A DNA stretch of 64,000 nt from positions 62,001 to 126,000 of the forward strand of contig NZ_SNYW01000007.1 of NCBI RefSeq assembly GCF_004363235.1. Reading direction: 5' to 3'. The notes beneath the pieces were generated by a model. That model was not told where the DNA came from, did not search any database, and was given only the letters and a program-made list of their open reading frames with translations. The stretch comes from Dongia mobilis (GTDB taxonomy: Bacteria > Pseudomonadota > Alphaproteobacteria > Dongiales > Dongiaceae). Of the stretch, positions 51,342-60,628 are shown piece by piece (within the stretch, counting starts at the first letter, position 1; every line of letters begins with the position of its first letter). The translations under genes were made by a program, and so were the position numbers.

Positions 51342-51626
51342 ATGTCGCCGCGGATCGAGAAGGTTTGCCAGTTGTTTCCGGATGAAACCTACCTCGTCAT
51401 GCGCCTTGCGCGGAGCAGCGAGGAATTCCGGTCTCTGTGCGAGGAATATGATCTTGCCGTTGATGCATTGCATCAATTGGAAGGGCGAGAGAACCGGATG
51501 GCGGCCGACTTGATCCGTGTGGCAGAGTATCGCGCTCTGATCGAAGAACTGAAGGTCGACCTGTTGCGTCAACTGCAGGCATCGAAGTCAGCCGATCAGC
51601 AATCGTCGGGAGGGCGGGCGAGGTAG
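51342..51626 (+). CDS. Small YdcH/DUF465-like protein
   Basis: The 94-residue protein is predicted to be two helices with a pattern like the small DUF465/YdcH family: LFPDETYLVMRL, EFRSLCEEYDLAVDALHQLE, then EYRALIEELKVDLLRQL. It is probably cytosolic and the resemblance is by eye. GGAAGG lies eight bases before the ATG. It is first in a run of seven same-strand genes with gaps of 2-26 bases that ends in the RND pump; the next gene begins two bases after it. Confidence 0.7.
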   Translation: MSPRIEKVCQLFPDETYLVMRLARSSEEFRSLCEEYDLAVDALHQLEGRENRMAADLIRVAEYRALIEELKVDLLRQLQASKSADQQSSGGRAR

Positions 51627-51628
51627 GC

Positions 51629-52138
51629 ATGAAAAACCATCGCGATATGGAAAACCCACCGAGAATTCTGACCAATCTGGCCCCGCCCAGCGGTGGTCAT
51701 CTGGCACGGCGCCAATTCTGTACCGGCCTTGCAGCACTGGGTGTGGTCGGTGCTGCCGGCTTGGCACGTGCTGACCTGGCGGCATCCGGTACGGTTCGGA
51801 TCGAGCAGGTGCAAATCGCCTTCATCGGCAGCGGCAATCTGGGTGGCGGCACACTGCAATTTGGCGGCCAATCGTATGGCTTTACCATAGGCGGCCTGGG
51901 GGTCGGCGGTATCGGGGTGTCAAAGATCGAGGCAACCGGGACGGTCTACAACCTCAATCGGGTCGAGGATTTCGCCGGGGCCTATATCCAGGCACGTTAC
52001 GGTCTGGCGGTTGCCGATATAAGCACCGGTCAGTTGTGGCTGCAGAACACGAGCGGCGTCGGCCTCGCACTGAAGGCAGAGCGCACCGGTCTTGCCCTGT
52101 CACTCGGTGGCGATGCGGTCTACATCAATCTCGACTGA
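51629..52138 (+). CDS. Exported protein of unknown function, Tat-like signal
   Basis: The 169-residue protein starts with a twin-arginine-like signal (ARRQFCTGLAALGVVGAAGLARA, split by a hydrophobic core at about 32-48). The mature part is a Gly-rich beta structure with GGTLQFGGQSYGFTIGGLGV and DFAGAYIQARYGLAVADIST. It recalls DUF1134/EipA-like envelope proteins in style, but I cannot assign it firmly. A GGGAGGGCGGG tract precedes the ATG. It lies in the unit upstream of the RND pump. Confidence 0.75.
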   Translation: MKNHRDMENPPRILTNLAPPSGGHLARRQFCTGLAALGVVGAAGLARADLAASGTVRIEQVQIAFIGSGNLGGGTLQFGGQSYGFTIGGLGVGGIGVSKIEATGTVYNLNRVEDFAGAYIQARYGLAVADISTGQLWLQNTSGVGLALKAERTGLALSLGGDAVYINLD

Positions 52139-52159
52139 ACAGGATAAAGGAGGGGGAGA

Positions 52160-52714
52160 ATGCGCTTCTCCACACGATTCGTCATCGCTCTCAGCCTCAT
52201 GGCGCCGATCTGCGCGGCGTTCCCGGTCCTTGCCGAAGATGTGACGGAACAGACGATCAAGGCATTTTCCGCGTGGCAGGGGCGGGGGCAGGTCTTCGAA
52301 ACGGCCGAAAACCGGGCCACTTTCGTCGGCTCGTTCAGCGGCGTTGTCTATGTGGAGTCCGAGAAGGGGCCGCTTGATGCCGGATTCATGATCTGCCCGG
52401 CCATCGTCGACATCGACCTGCGCGACGGCACGCAGCAGGCCAAGGGACGCTGCACGATCGTCGCAAAGGATGCGTCCCGGGCCTATGCCGACATCAACTG
52501 CACAGGCGTGCATCTGGTCGGCTGCGACGGCGAATTCACTTTCACCGGTGGCACCGAACGTTTTGCAGGCATTACCGGCGGTGGTCCGGTAACCATCCGG
52601 TCCTCACTGCATGAAATTCCGGCCGGCGCCGGGAATGTGGTGCAGGAGTCAGCCGGCGGGATCATTGTCTGGCCGGCACTGACCTACAGGCTGGCCGAAT
52701 CGGCGCAGCAATAG
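52160..52714 (+). CDS. Secreted protein of unknown function
   Basis: The 184-residue protein has a clear signal peptide (residues 1-25, ending PVLAED) and a mature domain likely rich in beta strands. Four cysteines in the mature part (ICPAIV, RCTIV, NCTGVHLVGC) are spaced to allow disulfides. A TFTGGTERFAGITGGGPVTI stretch resembles dirigent-like or allene-oxide-cyclase-like beta-barrel proteins, only by eye. AAGGAGG precedes the ATG. It sits in the same unit as its neighbours. Confidence 0.78.
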   Translation: MRFSTRFVIALSLMAPICAAFPVLAEDVTEQTIKAFSAWQGRGQVFETAENRATFVGSFSGVVYVESEKGPLDAGFMICPAIVDIDLRDGTQQAKGRCTIVAKDASRAYADINCTGVHLVGCDGEFTFTGGTERFAGITGGGPVTIRSSLHEIPAGAGNVVQESAGGIIVWPALTYRLAESAQQ

Positions 52715-52726
52715 GCGGGGGCAGTT

Positions 52727-53224
52727 ATGTTGCAGAGCAAGCGCCACCGATTCCAAGTCGCCGGCTGTGCCGCGATCCTGGCAGTACTTATGGCCGTTCC
52801 TGCCGAACCCGCCTTGGCCCAGGCGGCGCCGATTGTCTATCCCAGCGCCGGGCAAACGATGGACCAGCAGGCACAGGACGAGGGGGCCTGTCGCAATTGG
52901 GCGACCCAGCAGACGGGCATCTATCCTTACCAATCGGCGCCCACTTATTATGGCGACACCAGCAGTGGCGCCCCGATCCTCGGCGGCGCAGCGCGGGGGG
53001 CGGCACTCGGCGCTGTGGGCGGCGCCATCGCCGGTGACGCCGGCAAGGGCGCTGCCATCGGCGCCGGTGTCGGCGCCACAGCCGGTTTGATTCGGAAAAA
53101 CCGCGATCGCCGACAGCAGGCCAATGCCAACGAGCAGGCGATGATGCAGTATCAGTCGGATATGGGCCGCTACAATCAGGCCTTCGCGGCCTGCATGCAG
53201 GGCAGGGGATATGTGGTGCGATGA
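52727..53224 (+). CDS. Glycine-zipper envelope protein
   Basis: The 165-residue protein has a signal peptide (about 1-32, ending PALAQAA) and a glycine-zipper segment at about residues 85-120 (GGAARGAALGAVGGAIAGDA, then GAAIGAGVGATAGL), a motif that packs helices in membranes. The C-terminus is basic then Gln/Tyr-rich (NEQAMMQYQSDMGRYNQAFA) with a final Cys (ACMQGRGYVVR) matching the family's CxxGRGY-like end. Another Cys (GACRNWA) precedes the zipper. It is probably an envelope-associated protein of the OmpA/YmgG-like glycine-zipper kind. Confidence 0.82.
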   Translation: MLQSKRHRFQVAGCAAILAVLMAVPAEPALAQAAPIVYPSAGQTMDQQAQDEGACRNWATQQTGIYPYQSAPTYYGDTSSGAPILGGAARGAALGAVGGAIAGDAGKGAAIGAGVGATAGLIRKNRDRRQQANANEQAMMQYQSDMGRYNQAFAACMQGRGYVVR

Positions 53225-53239
53225 AGGAGGAGTACTGGC

Positions 53240-53674
53240 ATGGTTGAACTGCTGCGCCCGCAGGATCTGAAAAAGATCACCGATGATATCGACACGGAAA
53301 TGGCGAAGAAGGCCTTCGAAAAGATGCAGGCCAAGGAGCGCGAGGAGCGGGAGCTCAAGGAATCCTTCATGCATCGCGACCTTCACCCCGATGTCAAGGA
53401 ACGCGTGAACAACGCCATCAAGCGGGCCGCCGAACAGGGGCTCAACCAGATCCAGGTGCTGACCTTCCCGGCCTCCTATTGCAACGACCGCGGCAGGCGC
53501 ATCAACAATCTGGAGCATGACTGGCCGGATTCACTAGAAGGCTTCGCAAAACACGCATATGATTTCTACGTCAAGGAACTGAAGCCCCTTGGTTTCCATC
53601 TGAACGCACAAATTCTGGACTATCCGGACGGCATGCTTGGCAATGTAGGAATATTCCTCAGCTGGGACCGTTAG
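53240..53674 (+). CDS. Cytosolic protein of unknown function
   Basis: I do not recognise this 144-residue protein. It has no signal peptide. The first 50 residues are a charged helix (MAKKAFEKMQAKEREERELK), and the rest looks like an alpha/beta domain with ALNQIQVLTFPASYCNDRG-type strand and DFYVKELKPLGFHLNAQILD. GGAGG lies eight bases before the ATG. It is the last small gene before the RND adaptor, 26 bases upstream of it. Confidence 0.78.
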   Translation: MVELLRPQDLKKITDDIDTEMAKKAFEKMQAKEREERELKESFMHRDLHPDVKERVNNAIKRAAEQGLNQIQVLTFPASYCNDRGRRINNLEHDWPDSLEGFAKHAYDFYVKELKPLGFHLNAQILDYPDGMLGNVGIFLSWDR

Positions 53675-53700
53675 CAAGTACAGGAAGTGGAGGCGATACA

Positions 53701-54849
53701 ATGGTGAGGGCTGGCGCAGTATCGATGAGCCTCCTGGTTGCTGCCGGCCTGATGATTGGCTGCCTGACGTTCTCCAACGCTGCCCGTGCCGATGAAGAGG
53801 CCGCACCGGCGGCGGTTCCAGCCCTGACCGTCGGTACCGTCGCGGCGGCGAAGCGCGCTGTCGCTCGATCCGAGAGTTTCGTCGGCCGCGTGGAGGCGGT
53901 GGAACGGGTCGAGATCATGGCGCGGGTGTCCGGATTTCTCGAACAGATCCACTTCACCGAAGGCAGTCTGGTTCAAGCCGGCGATCCGCTTTACACCATC
54001 GAAAAGGGTCTCTACGAGGCGGCGCTGCAGCAGGCGAAAGGCAGTGTCGAAAGTGCCAAGGCGGCCGTGGTCCTCGCCCAGCAGCAGAAGGGCCGCACCC
54101 AGGAATTGCTGTCCAAGGAAGTCGCCAGCCAGATGACCATGGACCAGCGTGTCGCGCAAACCCAGCAGGCCCAGGCCAGCCAGGCGATGAGCGAAGCCGA
54201 TGTCCGCACTGCCGAGATCAACCTGAGCTATACCGAGATCACCTCGCCGATCACCGGCAGGATCGGCCGGACTTCCGTGACCAAGGGCAATGTCGTCGGA
54301 CCCGATAGCGGCATCCTCACCGTGATCGTCAGCCAGGATCCGATGTACGTGACATTTCCGGTCAGCCAGCGTGAATTCCTGGGCGCCGGCATGGGCGTCG
54401 CGGGTGCGGCCCGCGACGAGATACTGGTCAAGATCGCGTTCGCCGACGGCTCGCTCTATCCCGAGACGGGTCGCATAAACTTCGTCGACGTGACCACCGA
54501 CCGCACCACGGACACCATCGCCGTGCGTGCCACTTTCCCCAATCCCAAGGGGGCCCTGGTCGATGGCCAGTTTGTCAATGTGGTTCTGGAAAGCGGAACG
54601 CCGGACGAGGTTGTCGTCGTTCCGCAATCGGCTTTGCTGGCAGACCAGCAGGGCGTCTACGTCTTCGTGGTAGAATCGGGTAAGGCAGTAGTGAAGCGGA
54701 TCAAGCCGGCCGGTGAAACCGGGCCGAACACGATTGTCGGCGAAGGCCTGACCGAGGGCGAGATGGTCATTATCGAGGGACTGCAGTTCGTGCGGCCCGA
54801 CATGCCGGTCCAGGCAGCGCCCATTTCCAATCCCGCCAATCCCAGCTGA
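53701..54849 (+). CDS. RND efflux periplasmic adaptor (AcrA/MexA type)
   Basis: The 382-residue protein is the membrane-fusion subunit that links an RND pump to an outer-membrane channel. A signal peptide (about 1-30) is followed by the lipoyl-like half motif (VEAVERVEIMARVSGFLEQI), a helical hairpin (about 95-170, Gln/Ala-rich), the second lipoyl half (YTEITSPITGRIGRTSVTKG), and beta-barrel and membrane-proximal domains. A cysteine in LMIGC could be a lipobox, but it fits poorly, while ARA-DEE fits signal peptidase I. The pump gene follows after nine bases. No TolC-like gene is in the window. Confidence 0.93.
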   Translation: MVRAGAVSMSLLVAAGLMIGCLTFSNAARADEEAAPAAVPALTVGTVAAAKRAVARSESFVGRVEAVERVEIMARVSGFLEQIHFTEGSLVQAGDPLYTIEKGLYEAALQQAKGSVESAKAAVVLAQQQKGRTQELLSKEVASQMTMDQRVAQTQQAQASQAMSEADVRTAEINLSYTEITSPITGRIGRTSVTKGNVVGPDSGILTVIVSQDPMYVTFPVSQREFLGAGMGVAGAARDEILVKIAFADGSLYPETGRINFVDVTTDRTTDTIAVRATFPNPKGALVDGQFVNVVLESGTPDEVVVVPQSALLADQQGVYVFVVESGKAVVKRIKPAGETGPNTIVGEGLTEGEMVIIEGLQFVRPDMPVQAAPISNPANPS

Positions 54850-54858
54850 GGCAGGCCT

Positions 54859-57800
54859 ATGCTCTCTGCCGTCTTCGTCGACAGACCGCGCCTTGCCATT
54901 GTCATCGCGGTCGTGACCGTGATTGCGGGCATCCTCTCCCTCTTCGTCATTCCCGTCGCGCAATATCCCGACATCGTGCCACCGCAGGTATCCGTTACGA
55001 CATCCTATCCGGGTGCATCTGCGGCTATCGTCGATGCGACGGTAGCGCAGCCGATCGAGGCACAGGCGGTTGGCGTCGACAAGATGATGTATATGAAGAG
55101 CGTCAGTGGAAATGACGGCTCCTATTCGCTGACAGCCTCCTTTGAACTTGGTACCGATCCCGACATCAATACGGTCAACCTCAACAACCGCGTGCAGATT
55201 GCCCTATCGAAACTGCCGCAGGAGGTGCAGCGTCAGGGTGTCACCGTCAAGAAGAAATCCTCGGCGCTGCTGGGCGTCATCGCGGTCTATTCACCCAATG
55301 GCACGCATGATCCCCTCTTCATCTCCAACTATGTCACCATCAACCTGCTCGACCAGGTGAAGAGCACGCCGGGTGTCGGCGACGCAAGCCTGTGGGGGCC
55401 GCAGGACTATGCCATGCGCGCGTGGCTGCGGACCGACCGCCTGACCGGCCTCGGCCTGACCGCGGGCGACGTGATCCAGGCAATCCAGGCGCAGAACGTG
55501 CAGGCGGCGGTGGGCCGCATCGGCGCGCAGCCAATCTCGGACGAGCAGCAATTCCAGCTCAACATCCAGACGACCGGCCGTCTGGCCTCGGTCGAGGAGT
55601 TCGAGAAGGTCGTCGTTCGCACCAATCCGGACGGCTCGGTCTTGCGCCTTGGCGATATTGCCAGGCTCGAACTGGGCGCTGCCAATCTCGATCGCGAGAC
55701 GCGCTTCAATGGCGGTGCATCGGCGGTGATGGCGATCTACCAGGCGCCGGGTGCCAATGCCATCACTACCCTGCAGGGCGTGGTGGATCGACTGACCGAA
55801 CTGGAAAAGTCGTTTCCCGAGGATCTCGCGTGGAAAGTGACCTACGACCCCACCACCTTCGTCAAGGAGACCGTCCACGAGGTACAGAAGACGCTGGTCG
55901 AGGCCTTCATCCTGGTGGTCATCGTCGTCTATCTGTTTCTCGGCTCAATCCGCGCCACCCTGATTCCGATTCTTGCCGTGCCGGTCAGCCTGATCGGCAC
56001 GTTCATCGTTCTCAACGCGATCGGCTATTCGGCGAACTCGGTCTCGCTGCTGGCGATCGTGCTGGCAATTGGCATCGTCGTCGACGATGCCATCGTCGTG
56101 GTGGAGAATGTCGAGCGCGTCATGGAGGAGCAGCCCCATCTTACGCCGGCCGAGGCCACGAAGATGGCCATGGCCGAGATCACGGCGCCGATCATCGCCA
56201 TCACGCTTGTCCTGCTATCGGTCTTCGTGCCGGTCGCCTTCATTCCCGGCATTTCCGGCGAACTGTTCCGTCAGTTCGCCATTACCGTGGCGGTCGGCAT
56301 GTTCCTGTCCGCCATCAATGCGCTTACCCTGTCGCCGGCGCTTTGCGGCGTACTGCTGCGCCACCATGCCGGGCCCAAGCGCGGTATCATGGGCCGTGTC
56401 ATGCGCGGCATCGACTGGGTGCGCGACCGGTATGGCGAGATCGTGGCGCGCCTGTTGCGCATTTCCATCATTGGACTGGTCGTGGCGATTGCCGCCGGCG
56501 TCGGCACCGCCGCCCTCTTCAAGATGACGCCGACGGGTTTCCTGCCGGAAGACGATCAGGGGGCCTTTTTCGTCGTGGTGCAGTTGCCGGAGGGTGCTTC
56601 GCTGCAGCGGACACAGAATGTCATCGCCTCGGCCGAGAAGATGCTGCGGGAGGAGGAAGCGGTGGCCGACCTCACCTCGGTGGTCGGCCTCAATTTCATC
56701 GACAACTACTCCCAGGCCAATGCGGCCTTCATCGTTGTCACGCTGAAGCCGTTCGAGGATCGCGCCGACCCGGCCAATGGCGCCGACGCACTCATCCAGC
56801 GGCTGGCCGGGAAATTCCGCGGCATCCGTGGTGGCGTCGTGGTGCCGCTGGCTCCGCCGCCGATCATCGGTCTCGGCACTGGCGGTGGGTTCACCTATGT
56901 CCTGAAGGACCTGCGCGGCGGCGATCCCAAGGCGCTGGCCCAGGTGCTGCGCGGCCTCGTGGTCGCCGCCAATCAGGAGCCGCAGCTGAAGGGCGTTTTC
57001 ACCACCTTCTCTGCCACCAGCCCGTCCGTGTTCCTCGATATCGACCGCGACAAGGTTCAGGTCCTGGGGGTGGCGCTCAATGACGTGTTCCAGGCGCTGC
57101 AGGCCTATCTTGGCGGCTATTACATCAACGACGTCAACCTGTTCGGACGCACCTGGCAGGTGCAGATCCAGGCCGAAGCGGCTGACCGGGCGCGCATCGA
57201 CGACATCTACCGCATAAACGTACGGAACCAGAACGGGCAGATGGTGCCGCTGCGCAGCCTGCTCGAGGTGCGGGTGGTGACCGGACCGCCCGGCATCATC
57301 CGCTACAACAATACCCGAGCTGTCACCATCCAGGGTGCGCCGGCGGAAGGGATCTCATCCGGCCAGGCCCTGGCCGTGATGGAGGCGGTGGCGGCGAAGA
57401 CCCTACCAGACGGTTACGCCGGAGAATGGACCGATACCGCCTTCCAGGAAAAGCGCGCCGAGGGCAAGACGGCCTTCATCCTGGCGATGGCCGTGTTGTT
57501 CGCGTATCTCTTCCTGGTGGCGCTCTATGAAAGCTGGACCATCCCCGTTCCGGTGCTGCTGTCGGTGACGGTCGGCATCCTGGGCTCCGTCGGCGCCGTC
57601 CTGCTCGCCGGTCTTACCTTCGACCTCTATGCCCAGATCGGCCTCATCGTCCTCATCGGCCTTGCCGCAAAGAACGGCATCCTGATCGTGGAGTTCGCCA
57701 AGGAGTTGCGCAGCAAAGGGCATTCGCTGATGTGGGCAGCGACCGAAGGCGCCAGGCTTCGCTTTCGCCCGGTCATGATGACGTCCTTCGCCTTCATTCT

Positions 57801-58041
57801 CGGGCTCTATCCGCTGGTCGTGGCGACCGGCGCGTCGGAACTGGCCCGGCGCGATGTCGGCACGCCGGTGTTCGGCGGCATGATTGCGGCCTCGTTCGTC
57901 GGTATTTTCGTCATTCCGCCGCTCTACATGACCTTCCAATGGCTGCGGGAAAAGATGCGCCCTGGAGCTCGGCCGGCGCAGGAAATTCCCGATGAGTCGC
58001 CCGGCCAGCCTGCCGCCGCGACCGAGAATCTCGCTCCCTAG
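54859..58041 (+). CDS. RND efflux pump inner-membrane subunit (HAE-1, AcrB/MexB type)
   Basis: The 1060-residue protein is a proton-driven hydrophobe/amphiphile exporter. Twelve membrane helices and two large periplasmic loops give the usual duplicated layout. The proton-relay aspartate pair is in [17 protein letters not shown] (about residues 403-419), and [18 protein letters not shown] is the matching late motif. The start of the protein ([19 protein letters not shown]) and [19 protein letters not shown] are family-typical. Substrates cannot be told. With the adaptor and five small upstream genes it forms one apparent unit. Confidence 0.95.
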   Translation: MLSAVFVDRPRLAIVIAVVTVIAGILSLFVIPVAQYPDIVPPQVSVTTSYPGASAAIVDATVAQPIEAQAVGVDKMMYMKSVSGNDGSYSLTASFELGTDPDINTVNLNNRVQIALSKLPQEVQRQGVTVKKKSSALLGVIAVYSPNGTHDPLFISNYVTINLLDQVKSTPGVGDASLWGPQDYAMRAWLRTDRLTGLGLTAGDVIQAIQAQNVQAAVGRIGAQPISDEQQFQLNIQTTGRLASVEEFEKVVVRTNPDGSVLRLGDIARLELGAANLDRETRFNGGASAVMAIYQAPGANAITTLQGVVDRLTELEKSFPEDLAWKVTYDPTTFVKETVHEVQKTLVEAFILVVIVVYLFLGSIRATLIPILAVPVSLIGTFIVLNAIGYSANSVSLLAIVLAIGIVVDDAIVVVENVERVMEEQPHLTPAEATKMAMAEITAPIIAITLVLLSVFVPVAFIPGISGELFRQFAITVAVGMFLSAINALTLSPALCGVLLRHHAGPKRGIMGRVMRGIDWVRDRYGEIVARLLRISIIGLVVAIAAGVGTAALFKMTPTGFLPEDDQGAFFVVVQLPEGASLQRTQNVIASAEKMLREEEAVADLTSVVGLNFIDNYSQANAAFIVVTLKPFEDRADPANGADALIQRLAGKFRGIRGGVVVPLAPPPIIGLGTGGGFTYVLKDLRGGDPKALAQVLRGLVVAANQEPQLKGVFTTFSATSPSVFLDIDRDKVQVLGVALNDVFQALQAYLGGYYINDVNLFGRTWQVQIQAEAADRARIDDIYRINVRNQNGQMVPLRSLLEVRVVTGPPGIIRYNNTRAVTIQGAPAEGISSGQALAVMEAVAAKTLPDGYAGEWTDTAFQEKRAEGKTAFILAMAVLFAYLFLVALYESWTIPVPVLLSVTVGILGSVGAVLLAGLTFDLYAQIGLIVLIGLAAKNGILIVEFAKELRSKGHSLMWAATEGARLRFRPVMMTSFAFILGLYPLVVATGASELARRDVGTPVFGGMIAASFVGIFVIPPLYMTFQWLREKMRPGARPAQEIPDESPGQPAAATENLAP

Positions 58042-58384
58042 GCGCGCCACCCTTCGCCAGGCGGCAGCGGAGTATCTGATCGACTGACTGTCGGCACTGG
58101 CATCACTGGCAGCTGGCCGAACAACCTGTCAGCTAGCTTGCCTTGGTTTGCAAGGCTTGGCGCCGATTTGCCGGTGATTGCCCGACTGGGCACTGCCGCC
58201 GCATGATTTCCACCCATTTTCGTTCGCTTTCTTCGGCCGGCCCCCGGCCGGATTCGCCCAGGTAATTTGCTGCCGCCGGCTAAGTTCCCAGAGGCATTGA
58301 TTAATTTGCCCGGCCATGTGTAAAAGGGGGTGAGCGCACGGTCGCCGATGAGGCGAACGGGGATCGACACGCCCGGGGGGTCAG
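58042..58384. other. 343-base intergenic region before lptD
   Basis: This gap follows the RND gene. It holds two hairpins without T-runs, GCCTTG-GTTTG-CAAGGC (58140-58156) and CCGGCC-CCC-GGCCGG (58237-58251), which might mark transcript ends. Near its right end TTGATT, 16 bases, TGTAAA is a weak promoter candidate for lptD. No gene, tRNA or coding frame is convincing here. Confidence 0.4.
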
Positions 58385-60628
58385 GTGAGTTATCGCAGGT
58401 CAATCTCGTCGCTGCCAGCCGCAGCCGCCTTGGCATTCGCCTTGCTGGCGGTCACTTTGCCGGGACCGTCGCTGGCGGATGAAGACCGTACCCACCTGGT
58501 TGCCGACGAAGTCGGGTATGACGAGGAATTCGGCCTGTTTGTGGCCCGCGGCAATGTCGAGATGCAGCGCGACGACAAGATCGTCATGTCCGACGTGCTG
58601 ACCTATAACGAACGGACCAAGACCCTGACGGCAAGCGGCAATGTGGCAATCCTGCTGCCCAGTGGGGACACCATTTTCGGCTCCTATGCCGACATCACCG
58701 AGGACATGAATGACGGCCTGATCCGCGATTTCCGCGCCCTGCTGGCGGACCAATCGCGCCTCGCCGCATCCTCGGCGCAGCGCATCAACGGCACCACCCT
58801 GTCCCTCACCAATGCCGTCTACACCCCCTGCCTGCCGTGCCGGGAAGACCCGTCCCGGCAACCGATCTGGCAGGTTCGGGCCGATAGTGCCGTCCAGGAC
58901 GACATCGCGCAGACCGTCACCTATGACAATGCGCGCCTCGAGATGTTCGGCCTCCCGGTCTTTTGGACGCCCTATTTCCAGCACCCGGCGCCGGGTGTCA
59001 AACGTGCCTCCGGCCTCCTGGAACCCAGATACAGTTTCTCCTCGGGTGACGCCGGCTATCAGGTGGCGGTGCCCTATTTCATCACGCTCGGCACCGACAA
59101 GGACATCACGCTGACGCCCATCCTGCGCGTTGGTGGCGGCCCGGATCCGGCGGCCGGTGTCGGCTTGGTGGAATACCGGCAGCGCTTCCGCGATGGCGGC
59201 ATCAAGCTCGAGGGCTCCGGCACGATGGAGGATCGCGAGGGTGATGACGATCGCGACATCGACAAGAACAACGAGTTTCGCGGCCATGTCGCCGCCGATG
59301 GCCTGTTCGAGATAAACCGCGACTGGCGCTGGGGCGGCAACCTGAAGGCGGCGACGGACAAATCCTATCTTCGCCAGTACCACCTTGGCTCGCCCAGCTG
59401 GATCGAGAACCAGCTCTGGGCCGAGGGATTTTTCGGCCGCTCCTATTTCGAGGCGCGGGCGCTGGGCTTCCAGTCGACCAAGCGCAAGCGCGACCGGCCG
59501 TTCCGCGCGCGCGGCAATGTGTATGACGACGAGAATGCGCCGATCGTGTTGCCGGCCATGCGCTACGCTTTCGTGAGCGAGCCGGATTCCTATGGGTCCT
59601 ATCTGGGCCTCGAGGTCGGTACCGCCAACATCATGCGACAGGACGGTCGCGAGTATTTCCGGCTGTCCGCCAAGCCGAGTTGGACCCTGCCCTACACGTC
59701 GTCGATCGGCGATATCTACGAATTGCATCTGTCGCTGCAGAGCGACCTCTATGTAGTGAACGGTGTCGATACGGAATCCGATCTGGTCGACCCCAACGGC
59801 GCCAACGAATTCAACGGCACGGTCGGGCGCGTCTTTCCGCAGGCCAGCCTGAAATGGCGCTATCCGTTCGTGCGTCCCGGCGAATCCATTACTCAGGTCT
59901 TCCAGCCTATCGCCCAGTTGGTAATGTCGCCGGATATCGGCAATTCCGGCAAGATTCCGAACGAGGATACCGCGGATTTCTCCTGGGACACGACACGCCT
60001 GTTCGAGCCGGACCGCTTCTCCGGCAATGATCGCGTCGATAACGGCTCGCGCGTGAACTATGGCCTGCAATGGCTGGGTTATTTTGAGGGCGGCGGCACG
60101 GCGGAAGTCACGATCGGGCAGAGCCTGCGCTTCCTCGGCGATTCGACCAGCAATTTCAATGACTCAGGCATCGAGGACGATCTATCCAACCTGATCGGGC
60201 GCCTGGCCGCGACGCCCACGGACTGGCTGCATGCATCCTACGAGTTCGAGCTCGATGTCGACGATGGCAACATGGAATGGCAGACCGGCACCGTCGCCCT
60301 CGGCGATCGGAACCTGCGCGGCGTCGTGTCCTATACCTCTTCCAACAAGGAAGATCCCTGGAATGACGACGAGCAGATCTATGCCGGCCTGTCGAGCGAG
60401 TACTTCACCAACTGGGAATTCAAGATCGGCGCCGCCTACAGCCTCGAAGACGACGATATCATCAGCCTGCAATCCGGAATCGAATACCAGGACGAATGTT
60501 TCGGCGCGACCCTCGCGGTCAGCTATGTGACCGACGACGCGCGTGAGGATGATGATCTGTCTGGCGATTTCACCGCGCTCGTGCAGTTCCGCTTCACCAA
60601 TCTGGGCAGTATCGGCGCAGGCGGCTAG
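58385..60628 (+). CDS. lptD: LPS-assembly protein LptD
   Basis: LptD is the outer-membrane beta-barrel that, with the lipoprotein LptE, inserts lipopolysaccharide into the outer leaflet. The 747-residue protein (GTG start after a G-run) has a signal peptide to about residue 32, a LptA/OstA-type jellyroll (about 35-135, RTHLVADEVGYDEEFGLFVA), and the barrel (about 190-747). Cysteines 149 and 152 (TPCLPCRE) and Cys705 allow the disulfides needed in this family, though the CxxC layout differs from the E. coli one. The usual alphaproteobacterial neighbours (lptF/lptG, surA, pdxA) are absent. Its TAG overlaps the stop of the convergent ABC gene. Confidence 0.92.
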   Translation: MSYRRSISSLPAAAALAFALLAVTLPGPSLADEDRTHLVADEVGYDEEFGLFVARGNVEMQRDDKIVMSDVLTYNERTKTLTASGNVAILLPSGDTIFGSYADITEDMNDGLIRDFRALLADQSRLAASSAQRINGTTLSLTNAVYTPCLPCREDPSRQPIWQVRADSAVQDDIAQTVTYDNARLEMFGLPVFWTPYFQHPAPGVKRASGLLEPRYSFSSGDAGYQVAVPYFITLGTDKDITLTPILRVGGGPDPAAGVGLVEYRQRFRDGGIKLEGSGTMEDREGDDDRDIDKNNEFRGHVAADGLFEINRDWRWGGNLKAATDKSYLRQYHLGSPSWIENQLWAEGFFGRSYFEARALGFQSTKRKRDRPFRARGNVYDDENAPIVLPAMRYAFVSEPDSYGSYLGLEVGTANIMRQDGREYFRLSAKPSWTLPYTSSIGDIYELHLSLQSDLYVVNGVDTESDLVDPNGANEFNGTVGRVFPQASLKWRYPFVRPGESITQVFQPIAQLVMSPDIGNSGKIPNEDTADFSWDTTRLFEPDRFSGNDRVDNGSRVNYGLQWLGYFEGGGTAEVTIGQSLRFLGDSTSNFNDSGIEDDLSNLIGRLAATPTDWLHASYEFELDVDDGNMEWQTGTVALGDRNLRGVVSYTSSNKEDPWNDDEQIYAGLSSEYFTNWEFKIGAAYSLEDDDIISLQSGIEYQDECFGATLAVSYVTDDAREDDDLSGDFTALVQFRFTNLGSIGAGG

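Noticed and set aside
58140-58251. Rho-independent terminators after the RND gene
   Set aside because: Two GC hairpins lack T-runs, so they are only noted in the intergenic entry.
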